50,895 bases of DNA. It comes from an uncultured Eubacteriales bacterium (lineage in GTDB: Bacteria > Bacillota > Clostridia > Christensenellales > Aristaeellaceae). Shown piece after piece: positions 39,273-47,307 of this stretch (position 1 is its first letter; each line of letters opens with the position of its first letter). A program made the translations under genes and the position numbers. The notes below the pieces were generated by a model that was not told the origin of the DNA, did not search any database, and saw only the letters and a list, made by a program, of their open reading frames with translations. The stretch is taken from assembly GCA_900553265.1 (NCBI GenBank), contig USDD01000003.1, positions 1 through 50,895 of the forward strand. Reading direction: 5' to 3'.

Positions 39273-40283
39273 ATGGAACAGCAGATTCAGAAGCAGCGCA
39301 TTTTCTCGGGCATTCAGCCCACCGGCAACCTGACGCTGGGCAATTACATCGGCGCGCTGCGCAACTTCTCCCTTCTTCAGGATCAGTACGACTGCCTCTA
39401 CTCCATCGTGGATCTCCACGCGCTGACGGTGCGCCAGAATCCCACGGAGCTGCGCAAGGCCTGCCTGCGCACCATGGCCCTCTTCCTGGCCAGCGGCCTC
39501 GACCCGGAGAAGAACATCATCTACTTCCAGTCCCAGGTCGCCCAGCACGCCGAGCTGAGCTGGATCCTGAACTGCTTTACCTACATGGGCGAAATGTCCC
39601 GCATGACCCAGTTCAAGGACAAGTCCGCCAAGCACGCGGACAACATCAACTGCGGCCTGTTCACCTATCCGGTGCTGATGGCGGCGGACATTCTGCTCTA
39701 TCAGGCCAATCTGGTGCCCATCGGCGCGGATCAGAAGCAGCATCTGGAGATCACCCGCGACATCGCCGAGCGCTTCAACGGCATCTACGGCGACGTGTTC
39801 ACCATTCCCGAGGGCTACTTCCCCAAGGTCGGCGCGCGCGTCATGAGCCTGCAGGAGCCCACGCGCAAGATGTCCAAGTCCGATCCCGAGGAGACCTACA
39901 TCGCCATCCTCGACAAGCCCGACGTGATTCGCAGAAAGGTTCGCCGCGCGGTGACGGACTGCGACAATTCCGTGGTGTTCGACGCGGAGAACAAGCCCGG
40001 CGTGGCCAACCTGATGTCCATCATGTCCGCGCTGACGGGCAAGACCATGGACGAGATCACCGCCGAGTTCGACGGCCAGGGCTATGGCAAATTCAAGGAT
40101 GCGGTGGCCGACAGCGTCATCGCCGTGCTGGAGCCCATCCAGAACGAATACGACCGCATCAGCGCCGACAAGGCGTATCTCCAGCAGGTGATGGATTCCG
40201 GCCGCGAGCGCGCGTCGGCCATCGCCCACAAGACCATGCTCAAGGTTCGCAAGAAGCTGGGCATCGCCCCCTGGAAGCTGTAA
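39273..40283 (+). CDS. trpS: Tryptophanyl-tRNA synthetase
   Basis: Charges tRNA-Trp with tryptophan using ATP. The 336-aa class I synthetase has the HIGH-like motif TLGN (residues 21-24, in PTGNLTLGNYIGAL) and KMSKS at 199-203 (KMSKSDPE). The open frame extends to 39216, but the GCAGGAGG site and family alignment place the start at 39273, so the upstream residues belong to the T-box terminator. The length is normal. Its control by a Trp T-box with a TGG specifier confirms the specificity independently. Confidence 0.97.
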   Translation: MEQQIQKQRIFSGIQPTGNLTLGNYIGALRNFSLLQDQYDCLYSIVDLHALTVRQNPTELRKACLRTMALFLASGLDPEKNIIYFQSQVAQHAELSWILNCFTYMGEMSRMTQFKDKSAKHADNINCGLFTYPVLMAADILLYQANLVPIGADQKQHLEITRDIAERFNGIYGDVFTIPEGYFPKVGARVMSLQEPTRKMSKSDPEETYIAILDKPDVIRRKVRRAVTDCDNSVVFDAENKPGVANLMSIMSALTGKTMDEITAEFDGQGYGKFKDAVADSVIAVLEPIQNEYDRISADKAYLQQVMDSGRERASAIAHKTMLKVRKKLGIAPWKL

Positions 40284-40292
40284 TCTCCCTCC

Positions 40293-40320
40293 GCGCCCGC
40301 GGGAATTCTCCCGCGGGCGC
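40293..40320 (+). other. Perfect hairpin between trpS and rsmH
   Basis: GCGCCCGCGGGA (40293-40304) and TCCCGCGGGCGC (40309-40320) form a 12-bp stem with loop ATTC. No T-run follows, so it may reduce rather than abolish read-through from trpS into the rRNA-modification genes, for which I see no separate promoter. Confidence 0.7.
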
Positions 40321-40347
40321 AATCGACCCGACGCGCGGAGGCCACGC

Positions 40348-41289
40348 ATGGAATTTCATCATCTTCCGGTTTTGCTCAACGAATGTCTGAACGGGCTGAA
40401 CATCCGCCCGGACGGCGTTTATCTGGACTGCACGCTGGGCGGCGCGGGCCACAGCTCGGAGATTCTCAAACGGCTCCGCGGCGGTACCCTCGTGGGAATC
40501 GACCGGGACGCGGACGCCATCGAGGCCGCCGCCGCACGGCTGTCCGGGCTGAACCATGAGGCGCGGTTTCTGACGCTGCGCGGCAATTTCCACGACGCGA
40601 AGGCGCTGCTCGCCGGCGCGGGAATCTCCGCCGTGGACGGCATTCTGGCCGATCTGGGCGTGTCGTCCCATCAGCTGGACGTGCGCGAGCGCGGCTTTTC
40701 CTATCACGACGACGCGCCGCTGGACATGCGCATGGATCAGTCCCAGCCCCTCTCCGCCCGGGAGATCGTCAACGAATGGTCGGAGGACGAGCTGACGCGC
40801 ATTCTTCGCGACTACGGCGAAGAGAACTGGGCGCGGCAGATCGCCCGGGTGATCTGCGACCGGCGCGCCGACGCGCCCATCGAGCGCACCAGCCAGCTGG
40901 TGGCCATCGTGGACGCGGCCATTCCCAAAAAATTCCGCGCAAAAGACGGCTCGCACCCGGCGCGGCGCACCTTTCAGGCGCTGCGCATCGCGGTCAACGA
41001 CGAGCTGGATCCGCTGGAACCGGCGCTGGACGATCTGGCCGGCCTGCTGAATCCCGGCGGCCGCCTGTGCGTCATCACCTTCCATTCGCTGGAGGATCGC
41101 ATCGTCAAAAACGCGTTTAAGCGCATGGCCGACCCCTGCACCTGCCCCAAGTCGTTCCCGGTCTGCGTCTGCGGCAAAAAGCCCGTGGTGCGGCTGGTGA
41201 CGCGCAGGCCCATCACGGCCTCCGAGGCCGAGCTGGCCGAAAATCCCCGCGCCCGCAGCGCCAGTCTGCGCGTGGTGGAAAAGCTCTGA
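40348..41289 (+). CDS. rsmH: 16S rRNA (cytosine-1402-N4)-methyltransferase
   Basis: Methylates N4 of C1402 in helix 44 of 16S rRNA, at the P site. The 313-aa protein starts with the diagnostic HHLPVLLNECL and has the SAM-binding region YLDCTLGGAGHSSEIL (25-40), then DLGVSSHQLDVRERGFSY. The C-terminal half has HPARRTFQALRIAVNDEL, the family's strongest signature. Its length is typical. It is normally found at the head of the mraZ/dcw division cluster; here it is instead followed 21 bp later by tgt, then an Rmt-type methyltransferase and rsmI. Confidence 0.97.
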   Translation: MEFHHLPVLLNECLNGLNIRPDGVYLDCTLGGAGHSSEILKRLRGGTLVGIDRDADAIEAAAARLSGLNHEARFLTLRGNFHDAKALLAGAGISAVDGILADLGVSSHQLDVRERGFSYHDDAPLDMRMDQSQPLSAREIVNEWSEDELTRILRDYGEENWARQIARVICDRRADAPIERTSQLVAIVDAAIPKKFRAKDGSHPARRTFQALRIAVNDELDPLEPALDDLAGLLNPGGRLCVITFHSLEDRIVKNAFKRMADPCTCPKSFPVCVCGKKPVVRLVTRRPITASEAELAENPRARSASLRVVEKL

Positions 41290-41310
41290 TTTTTTTCTGG
41301 GAGGAAACCC

Positions 41311-42399
41311 ATGAAGCATCTGGAAACCCCGGCCGGGCGCGTCCCGCTTCCGGCCTTCTTCCCCGACGCGACCTACGGCGCCATCCGCGCGGGCTCCTTT
41401 GAGGACGTCTATCGCGGCGGGCTGTACGGCTGCGAGATGAACAGCTACCATCTGATGACCAAGCCCGGCGCGAAACTCGTCAAGAGCCTCGGCGGGCTGC
41501 ACGGCTTCACCGGCTATCGCGGCGCAATCCTGACCGACTCCGGCGGCTTTCAGCTCTATTCGCTGATTCGCGAAAACGCCGATTACGGTGAGATCCGCGA
41601 CAAGGAGATCATCTTCCGCCCCGACCGCGGCAGGGAAAAGCTCACCTTCACGCCGGAGAAGTGCATTCAGGTGCAGTTCCAGTACGGCTCGGACGTGATG
41701 ATGGCGCTGGACATGTGCACCCACCCGGACGATCCCGCCGACGTGCAGCGCCGCAGCGTGGAGCTGACCGTGCGCTGGGGCGAGCGCTGCCGCGCCGAGT
41801 TCGACAAGCTGGTGCGCGGCGTTCCCGACGGGAAGCGGCCCAGGCTGTTCGGCATCGTGCAGGGCGGCTCCGACCCCGAGCTGCGCCGGGAGTGCGGACG
41901 GCGGCTGGAGGAGATCGGATTCGACGGCTACGGCTTCGGCGGATGGCCGCTGGACGCGGGCGGCGCGTTCCGCCCGGACATTCTGCAGATGGCCGCCGAC
42001 GCGATGCCCGATTCCAAGGTGAAGTACGCCATGGGACTGGGCAAGCCCGAGGAGATCGTCCAGTGCGTCCGGATGGGCTACAGCCTGTTCGACTGCGTGA
42101 TTCCCACCCGCGAGGCGCGGCATCAGCGGCTGTACGTGTTCAACGAGGGCGACAGCAGCCCCGAGGGCGTGCGCCGCGCCGACGGAAAATTCTACAAATA
42201 CCTCTACATCATGGACGCGCCCCACTGCCGCGACCCGCGGCCCGTGGACTCCACCTGCGACTGCGAGCTGTGCTCCGGCCATTCCCGGGCGTATCTTCAG
42301 CACCTGTTCAAGGTGGGCGACCCTCAGGCCATGCGTCTGGCCACCGCCCACAACCTGCGCTTCTACGGCCGGCTGATGGAGTATCTGTGCGATGAATGA
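41311..42399 (+). CDS. tgt: tRNA-guanine transglycosylase (divergent)
   Basis: Exchanges guanine-34 for preQ1 or queuine in GUN tRNAs. The 362-aa protein keeps the general Asp76 in LTDSGGFQ, the nucleophile Asp261 in FDCVIPTREAR, and the zinc site Cys316, Cys318, Cys321 and His347 with standard spacing (CxCx2Cx25H). The N-terminus is shortened and unusual: the normal start with RxGxLxT is missing, and FMPVGT is replaced by FFPDATYGAI; LGNTYHL reads CEMNSYHL. It overlaps the next gene by 8 bp. Function as a standard bacterial Tgt is likely. The base specificity of this divergent form could differ. Confidence 0.88.
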   Translation: MKHLETPAGRVPLPAFFPDATYGAIRAGSFEDVYRGGLYGCEMNSYHLMTKPGAKLVKSLGGLHGFTGYRGAILTDSGGFQLYSLIRENADYGEIRDKEIIFRPDRGREKLTFTPEKCIQVQFQYGSDVMMALDMCTHPDDPADVQRRSVELTVRWGERCRAEFDKLVRGVPDGKRPRLFGIVQGGSDPELRRECGRRLEEIGFDGYGFGGWPLDAGGAFRPDILQMAADAMPDSKVKYAMGLGKPEEIVQCVRMGYSLFDCVIPTREARHQRLYVFNEGDSSPEGVRRADGKFYKYLYIMDAPHCRDPRPVDSTCDCELCSGHSRAYLQHLFKVGDPQAMRLATAHNLRFYGRLMEYLCDE

Positions 42400-43144
42400 C
42401 GAGCTGTATCAGAAGCTGACGACCTCCAGGAAATACCGCTGGGTCTGCCCGTCCACCGTCCGCCGGGTGCTGGAGGAGTGCGAGGGGCGCTACAAAAAAC
42501 CCAGGGATTTGGAAAAGGCCGTGCGCGAACGGCTGCACGGCGTCACTTCGGCGTTCATGACCGACGCGGAATTCAAGTCCGCGCTGGCGCTGGCCCGCGC
42601 CGGCGACTGGGAGTCGCTGCTGAGCCTGCACGCGTCCACCCGGGAGCGGCTGCCGCTTGCGCGCATGGACGCGGCGTATGCGGAAATCTTCGCCCATACC
42701 GGCGCGCCCGGGAGCGTGCTCGATCTCGCCTGCGGGCTGAATCCCGCCTATCTGGCCGCGCGCCATCCCGCCGCGCGCATCGCCGGCGCGGACATCAGCG
42801 GCCAGTGCGTGGAGGTGCTCCATGCGCTGGGCATTGCCGGCGTGGCGCTGGCCGATCTGCTGGACGCGGACGCGGTGCCGGACGAGCGCTTTCAGATGGC
42901 GCTGATGCTGAAGCTGCTGCCGCTGCTGGAGCGCCAGCGCGCGGGCGCGGCGGACGAGCTGCTCCGGCGCGTTCAGGCGGAATTCTTGGTGATCTCCTTC
43001 CCCACCCGGACGCTGGGCGGACGGGACGTGGGCATGGAGCGGCACTATTCCGAATGGATGGAGGCCCATCTGCCCGCGGGCCGCGCCGTCGCCGCGCGCA
43101 TCGTCGGTGAAAACGAACTGTTCTACATTTTGAAGGAGAATTGA
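42392..43144 (+). CDS. Rmt/ArmA-family 16S rRNA (guanine-1405-N7)-methyltransferase homologue
   Basis: A 250-aa SAM-dependent methyltransferase with the signatures of the aminoglycoside-resistance 16S methyltransferases (ArmA, RmtA-H, Sgm, FmrO). The N-terminal helical extension leads to LHASTRERLP (79-88). The SAM motif is VLDLACGLNP (109-118). LKLLPLLERQ lies at 173-182, ISFPTRTLGGR with following DVGM at 201-215, and NELFYIL at 241-247. The length is close to acquired enzymes (about 250-280 aa). Family members methylate N7 of G1405 in helix 44 and confer high-level resistance to gentamicin- and kanamycin-class drugs. GC content and codon use look like the neighbours, and no transposase is nearby, so it appears resident. 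It lies between tgt (8-bp overlap) and rsmI (1-bp gap). Activity is inferred from family motifs only. Confidence 0.88.
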   Translation: MNDELYQKLTTSRKYRWVCPSTVRRVLEECEGRYKKPRDLEKAVRERLHGVTSAFMTDAEFKSALALARAGDWESLLSLHASTRERLPLARMDAAYAEIFAHTGAPGSVLDLACGLNPAYLAARHPAARIAGADISGQCVEVLHALGIAGVALADLLDADAVPDERFQMALMLKLLPLLERQRAGAADELLRRVQAEFLVISFPTRTLGGRDVGMERHYSEWMEAHLPAGRAVAARIVGENELFYILKEN

Positions 43145-43145
43145 C

Positions 43146-44006
43146 ATGCCCAAGCTCTTCGTGGTCGCCACGCCCATCGGCAACCTGAACGACCTCACGC
43201 CGCGCATGCGCGAGGCGCTCGCCTCCGCCGATCTGATCGCCGCCGAGGACACGCGCGTGACGATGAAGCTGCTGAACCACTTCGAACTGAAAAAGCCCAT
43301 GGTCTCCTGCCATCGCCACAACGAGGACGCGCGCGCGCCGCAGCTCGTCGAGCGCATGCTGGCCGAGGATCTGACCGTGGCGCTGACCTGCGACGCGGGC
43401 ACGCCGGGCATTTCCGACCCCGGCCATCTGCTGGTGCGCGCGGCCTGGGAGGCCGGCGTTCCCGTGGAGCCGGTCTGCGGCCCGTCGGCGGTGGTCACGG
43501 CGCTGTCGGTCTCGGGCTTCGACGCGCGGGAATTCGCCTTCTACGGCTTTTTGCCCAGGGAGAAAAAGGCGCTGCGCGACAGGCTCAGCGCCATCCGCCG
43601 CGCGGGCATTCCCGTGTTCGTGCTGTACGAATCGCCGCACCGCATCGTCGATCTGACGGCGGAGCTGGCCGAGCTGTGGCCCGAGAGCCGGCTCTGTGTG
43701 TGCAGCGACCTGACCAAGCGCTACGAGCGCATCTATCGCGGCTCCGCGCCGGAGGTGCTGACCGCGCTGCGCGGCAATCCCTCGGCGGACAAGGGCGAGT
43801 ACTGCGCCGTGGTCGACCTGTCCGCGCTCCCGCCCATGGATGAGCCGAAGGCCCCCGCGCTGAGCGCCGAGCTGTTTCTGATGTCCCGCGTGCTGGAGGG
43901 CGACGATCTGCGTCAGGCCATGGACGCGGCCCGGGAGCAGGGCTATCCCCGCAACGAGCTGTACCGCGCCAAACTGAAGCTGGATGAGCTGTTCGAGGAG
44001 GAGTGA
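43146..44006 (+). CDS. rsmI: 16S rRNA (cytidine-1402-2'-O)-methyltransferase
   Basis: Adds the 2'-O-methyl group to C1402 of 16S rRNA, the same nucleotide methylated by RsmH. The 286-aa protein has the SAM-binding tetrapyrrole-methylase fold with VATPIGNLNDLTPRMREAL at the start, AAEDTRVTMKLLNHF, CDAGTPGISDPG and YESPHRI. The C-terminal domain ends in a helix typical of RsmI (YRAKLKLDELFEEE). It lies 1 bp after the Rmt homologue and is the last gene of the cluster. Confidence 0.96.
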   Translation: MPKLFVVATPIGNLNDLTPRMREALASADLIAAEDTRVTMKLLNHFELKKPMVSCHRHNEDARAPQLVERMLAEDLTVALTCDAGTPGISDPGHLLVRAAWEAGVPVEPVCGPSAVVTALSVSGFDAREFAFYGFLPREKKALRDRLSAIRRAGIPVFVLYESPHRIVDLTAELAELWPESRLCVCSDLTKRYERIYRGSAPEVLTALRGNPSADKGEYCAVVDLSALPPMDEPKAPALSAELFLMSRVLEGDDLRQAMDAAREQGYPRNELYRAKLKLDELFEEE

Positions 44007-44323
44007 GACGCGGCGGAGCGCGAGAAACTGCCGATTCGAAATGGCAGACAGCGCCGCGTCCATCGCGCAGGCAGATACAGCAGCGGACAACCCGCACGAA
44101 GCGCTTCTGCAGCGAACGCAGGGAATTTCTCGAAAGGAATCCGCTTCAGACACACAGCGCCGCACACTATGGCAGACACTTGTCGCAGCCGCAAGCCACG
44201 TCTGACACGCTTCTACAGTTCTTCTCCAAAATATCAAGCGTCGAAGCAAATACTTCGGCGCTTGAATCTGTTTTCCCAATGTGGGCAGAAAAGCCGCCCG
44301 CCTTTCGGCGAGCGGCTCCGACG
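44007..44323. other. 317-bp gap between rsmI and rny
   Basis: No open frame here has a ribosome site or recognisable similarity. A 13-bp inverted repeat TCAAGCGTCGAAG/CTTCGGCGCTTGA (44233-44245 and 44252-44264, loop CAAATA) is followed on the plus strand by ATCTGTTTT and is a possible weak terminator for the rsmH-rsmI cluster. The right end holds the rny terminator on the opposite strand. I see nothing else in 44007-44232. Confidence 0.5.
44289..44316 (-). terminator. Rho-independent terminator of rny
   Basis: On the minus strand GCCGCTCGCC (44316-44307), loop GAAA, GGCGGGCGGC (44302-44293), then TTTT (44292-44289). It begins 7 bp past the rny stop codon. Confidence 0.85.
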
Positions 44324-45856
44324 TCACTTGGCGAAGTCCACCGCGCGGGTTTCGCGGATGACGTTGACCTTGATCTGTCCGGGATATTCCATTTCCTTTT
44401 CGATGCGCTTGACGATCTCCTTGGCCAGAATGAGCGTTCCGGCGTCGTTGACGTCCTCGGGCTTGACGATGATGCGCACCTCGCGGCCCGACTGAATCGC
44501 GTAGCAGGTTTCCACGCCGTCGAAGGAATAGGCGATGGATTCCAGCTTCTCGAGACGCTTGATATAGTTCTCCAGCGACTCTCTGCGCGCACCGGGACGG
44601 GCGGCCGAGATCGCGTCCGCCGCCTGAACCAGGACGGCTTCCACGGACTTCTGCTCCACGTCGTTATGGTGCGCGGCGATGGCGTTGATGACCAGATCGT
44701 TCTCGTGGAACTTCTTGGCCAGATCCACGCCGATGGTGACGTGCGTGCCCTCGACCTCGTGGTCGATGGCCTTGCCGATGTCGTGCAGCAGACCCGCGCG
44801 CTTGGCCAGCTGGACGTCCGCGCCCAGCTCGGCGGCCATGACGCCCGCCAGATGGCTGACCTCGATAGAGTGGCGCAGCACGTTCTGACCATAGCTGGTG
44901 CGGAACCGCAGACGGCCCAGCAGCTTGACCAGCTCGGGATGGATGCCGTGCAGATTGGTCTCGAACACGGCCTGCTCGCCGGCTTCGCGAATCTGCTGAT
45001 CGACTTCCTTCTTGGCCTTTTCCACCATTTCCTCGATGCGCGCCGGATGGATGCGGCCATCCATGATGAGCTTTTCGAGGGCGATGCGGGCGACCTCGCG
45101 GCGCACCGGATCGAAGGCGGAGATGATGACGGCCTCGGGCGTGTCGTCGATGATGAGATCGACGCCCGTGGCTGTCTCAAGGGTGCGGATATTGCGGCCC
45201 TCGCGGCCGATGATGCGGCCCTTCATGTCGTCGTTGGGCAGCGCCACCACCGAGACGGTGGTCTCCGCCACGTGATCCGCTGCGCACTTCTGAATGGCCA
45301 GCGAGATCAGGCTGCGGGCGCGCTTGTCCGCCTCTTCCTTGGCGCGGGCTTCTACCTCGCGCACCATGACGGCGGCGTCGTGATAGGCGTCCTTCTGGAC
45401 GCGGTCGATCAGGATAGCCTTGGCTTCGTCCGAGGTCATGCCGGCGATGCGCTCCAGCTCCGCCTTCTGGCGGTCGTGCATCTCGTTGGCCTCGGCCTCG
45501 AGGCGCTCGGCCTCCTTGTACTTGTCGTTGAGTGCTTCCTCTCGGGATTCCAGATTGTCCAGTTTTTTGTCAAATGCCTCTTCGCGCTGGTTCACCCTGC
45601 GCTCCAGCCGCGTCACTTCGCTGCGGCGGTCACGAACTTCTTTATCAAGCTCCGACTTCAAGCGGATGATTTCTTCCTTGGCCTCCAGCAGCGCCTCTTT
45701 TTTCTTTTCCTCCGCCTTTCGCGTGGCGTCCTCCAACAGATTTCGGGCAACTTCCTCCGTCTGTCCGAGCTTTTTCTCCATCGCGTTCTTGCGGTAAAGA
45801 TAACCGGCTGCCAGACCTGCCGCCAGCGCAATCACACCGATGATTGCGTATAACAA
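44324..45856 (-). CDS. rny: Ribonuclease Y
   Basis: Membrane-anchored endoribonuclease that initiates mRNA decay. From the chosen start it is 510 aa: an N-terminal membrane anchor (about 2-18), a long coiled coil (about 20-175), a KH domain with KGRIIGREGRNIRTLE (about 205-220), and an HD domain with LLHDIGKAIDHE (about 354-365). The frame opens at 45883, but GGGGAGG lies inside that extension, correctly placed for the TTG at 45856. The protein then begins LLYAIIGVIALAAG, as in other RNase Y sequences. A promoter lies at 45969-45997 and a terminator directly follows the stop. Confidence 0.95.
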   Translation of the reverse strand: MLYAIIGVIALAAGLAAGYLYRKNAMEKKLGQTEEVARNLLEDATRKAEEKKKEALLEAKEEIIRLKSELDKEVRDRRSEVTRLERRVNQREEAFDKKLDNLESREEALNDKYKEAERLEAEANEMHDRQKAELERIAGMTSDEAKAILIDRVQKDAYHDAAVMVREVEARAKEEADKRARSLISLAIQKCAADHVAETTVSVVALPNDDMKGRIIGREGRNIRTLETATGVDLIIDDTPEAVIISAFDPVRREVARIALEKLIMDGRIHPARIEEMVEKAKKEVDQQIREAGEQAVFETNLHGIHPELVKLLGRLRFRTSYGQNVLRHSIEVSHLAGVMAAELGADVQLAKRAGLLHDIGKAIDHEVEGTHVTIGVDLAKKFHENDLVINAIAAHHNDVEQKSVEAVLVQAADAISAARPGARRESLENYIKRLEKLESIAYSFDGVETCYAIQSGREVRIIVKPEDVNDAGTLILAKEIVKRIEKEMEYPGQIKVNVIRETRAVDFAK

Positions 45857-45968
45857 CTTTCCGTTCCTCCCCTTTCTCCTCAATTCAAATTTAGCGCTAA
45901 GCGAATGGCTTCGCTCACATGAACCTGTGCATAATTCTTCTTATGCAAACTGCATGGCTAACAGAATT

Positions 45969-45997
45969 ATTTTATACTCTTCGTTCGCTTCTGTCAA
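45969..45997 (-). promoter_or_regulatory. SigA promoter of rny
   Basis: On the minus strand TTGACA (45997-45992), 17-bp spacer, TAAAAT (45974-45969). It gives a leader of about 105 nt before the TTG start. Confidence 0.75.
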
Positions 45998-46017
45998 GGG
46001 CAAAAGCGCTTTCGCAA

Positions 46018-46629
46018 TCAATTCATCTTCAATTGTTCATTTTTGCGCGCTTTTTTCGCCGCCGAGGCGTAGGACAGGCTGCGGCGCTCGGCGGTGAACA
46101 CGAAGTAACCGTCCACCTGTTCCACCCGAACGCCGCCGAACACGGCGCGCAGGCGGTTTCGATACCAGTCCAGCCGCTTGGTGACCATCATCATCCTTCC
46201 GCCCACCTTCAGGCGGTTAAAGCCCTTTTCGATGAACCGCTTGGCCACGGAAAAGTCGCTCTGATAGGGCGGATTGGACAAAATCAGGTCAAAGCCCGCC
46301 TCGTCCACGGCGGAAAAGCCGTCGGAGAGGACGATTTTCACGTTTCCGACTCCGTTGTCCGCAGCGTTTTCCCTGGCGGTCTGCACCGCCAGCGGATCCA
46401 CGTCCGCCAGTACCACGTTCTCCGCGCCGCACTTTTTCGCCGCGACGATTCCCACCACGCCGCAGCCACAGCCCAGATCCATGACCCTCATGCCCGGGCG
46501 CAGCTCCGCCCGGGACAGCATGGCCAGCGTGCCCCGATCCACATGCTCCGGCGAAAACAGCCCCGGCCGGGTGCGCAGCGTCAGCGTCTCGCCCAGCACG
46601 CGGACGCTCAGCGTTTTCCGCTCTTCCAT
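46018..46629 (-). CDS. Small class I methyltransferase (YbxB/RsmC-like)
   Basis: A 203-aa SAM-dependent methyltransferase with DLGCGCGVVGI (51-61), ADVDP (75-79) and the N-methyltransferase motif SNPPYQSDF (118-126). FSPEHVDRGTLAML near the N-terminus matches the RsmC/RlmG family (the YbxB type, single domain), which methylates the exocyclic amine of guanine in rRNA, with 16S G1207 as the best-known target. Its start is divergent from the ytfI-like gene. It is separated from rny by 161 bp that contain the rny promoter. Confidence 0.88.
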   Translation of the reverse strand: MEERKTLSVRVLGETLTLRTRPGLFSPEHVDRGTLAMLSRAELRPGMRVMDLGCGCGVVGIVAAKKCGAENVVLADVDPLAVQTARENAADNGVGNVKIVLSDGFSAVDEAGFDLILSNPPYQSDFSVAKRFIEKGFNRLKVGGRMMMVTKRLDWYRNRLRAVFGGVRVEQVDGYFVFTAERRSLSYASAAKKARKNEQLKMN

Positions 46630-46670
46630 TTTTGTCCTCCGCAGTTTCTACATATATTATTGTTTTTTCC

Positions 46671-46699
46671 ATTATACCACGCCCTCCGTCCAAACGGAA
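46671..46699 (-). promoter_or_regulatory. Putative promoter of the YbxB-like gene
   Basis: A perfect TATAAT (46676-46671, minus strand) lies 42 bp upstream of the start. The -35 at 17-bp spacing is poor (TTCCGT). Confidence 0.45.
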
Positions 46700-46727
46700 G
46701 TATATTTCCCGCCCGTTGGGAAAAACT
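46700..46727 (+). promoter_or_regulatory. Candidate forespore sigma (SigF-like) promoter of ytfI-ytfJ
   Basis: GTATA (46700-46704) and GGAAAAACT (46719-46727) match the SigF-type pattern GYATA with GGnnAnAnT, with a 14-bp spacer that is one or two bases shorter than usual. It lies 31 bp upstream of a sporulation gene pair whose Bacillus counterpart is forespore-expressed. Confidence 0.35.
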
Positions 46728-46758
46728 GCAAGCAGCACAGGCGACGGGAGGGACGCGC

Positions 46759-47307
46759 ATGGCATTGCCGCTGACGGTGACCGCGGTGGCGCTGTTTTAT
46801 CTGAGCGCCATTCCCATTCAGATGGCCTTTTTCCTGCGCTATGACGGCGCGCTGCGCTTCGGCGCGGGATTTTCGGCCTTCGAGCCGCGCCGGGCGCGTC
46901 GGCGCGCGCGAAACACCTCTCCGAAAAAACAGGCTTCAGCCAAAAAATGGAAGCTGAAGCACCCGATGGCACTGCTCCGGGCGGCGCTGAAGGCGTTTTT
47001 CAGCCTGAGCAGGCATCTGAAGCTCCTGTCGCTGACCATGGACGGAACCATCGGTCTGTCCGACGCTGCGGCCACTGCGCTGATCTGCGGCGCGGCGAAT
47101 TCGCTGGACGCGGCGCTCTTCGCCGTCACGCGCCGGGCGCGCGTCTCGCTGCGCCCCGACTTCGCCGCCGCGTCGGCCCACGCCGAGCTCAGCGGAATGA
47201 TCTCGCTGCGCGTCGGGCATATTATGCTCGCCGCGCTTCTGGGCGCATGGGAGTATGGATTGGGGAGGTTGAAAACATGGAAAAGCATCCCATCGAAGGC
47301 ATCATGA
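46759..47307 (+). CDS. YtfI-like DUF2953 protein
   Basis: A 182-aa protein with an N-terminal hydrophobic segment (about 3-25), a basic stretch, and a DUF2953-like region containing DGTIGLSDAAATALICGAANSL (split here as DGTIGLSDAA and ATALICGAANSL). A second hydrophobic segment lies near 160-175. The start ATG at 46759 has GGAGGGA upstream; the open frame extends far leftwards but without support. Overlap of 31 bp with the gerW/ytfJ gene mirrors the ytfI-ytfJ order of Bacillus, the main reason for the call. Its biochemical function is unknown. Confidence 0.65.
   Translation: MALPLTVTAVALFYLSAIPIQMAFFLRYDGALRFGAGFSAFEPRRARRRARNTSPKKQASAKKWKLKHPMALLRAALKAFFSLSRHLKLLSLTMDGTIGLSDAAATALICGAANSLDAALFAVTRRARVSLRPDFAAASAHAELSGMISLRVGHIMLAALLGAWEYGLGRLKTWKSIPSKAS

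Noticed and set aside
42392..43144. Recent horizontal acquisition of the Rmt-type gene
   Set aside because: GC content, codon use and tight coupling to neighbours give no sign of recent transfer, and no mobile element flanks it; older transfer cannot be judged without a phylogeny.
44007..44232. Possible small gene or RNA between rsmI and rny
   Set aside because: No ribosome site, promoter, conserved motif or convincing structure was found; reported only as a gap.
45857..45883. Longer RNase Y start at the upstream TTG
   Set aside because: The extension contains the ribosome-binding sequence GGGGAGG itself, so initiation at 45856 fits better.
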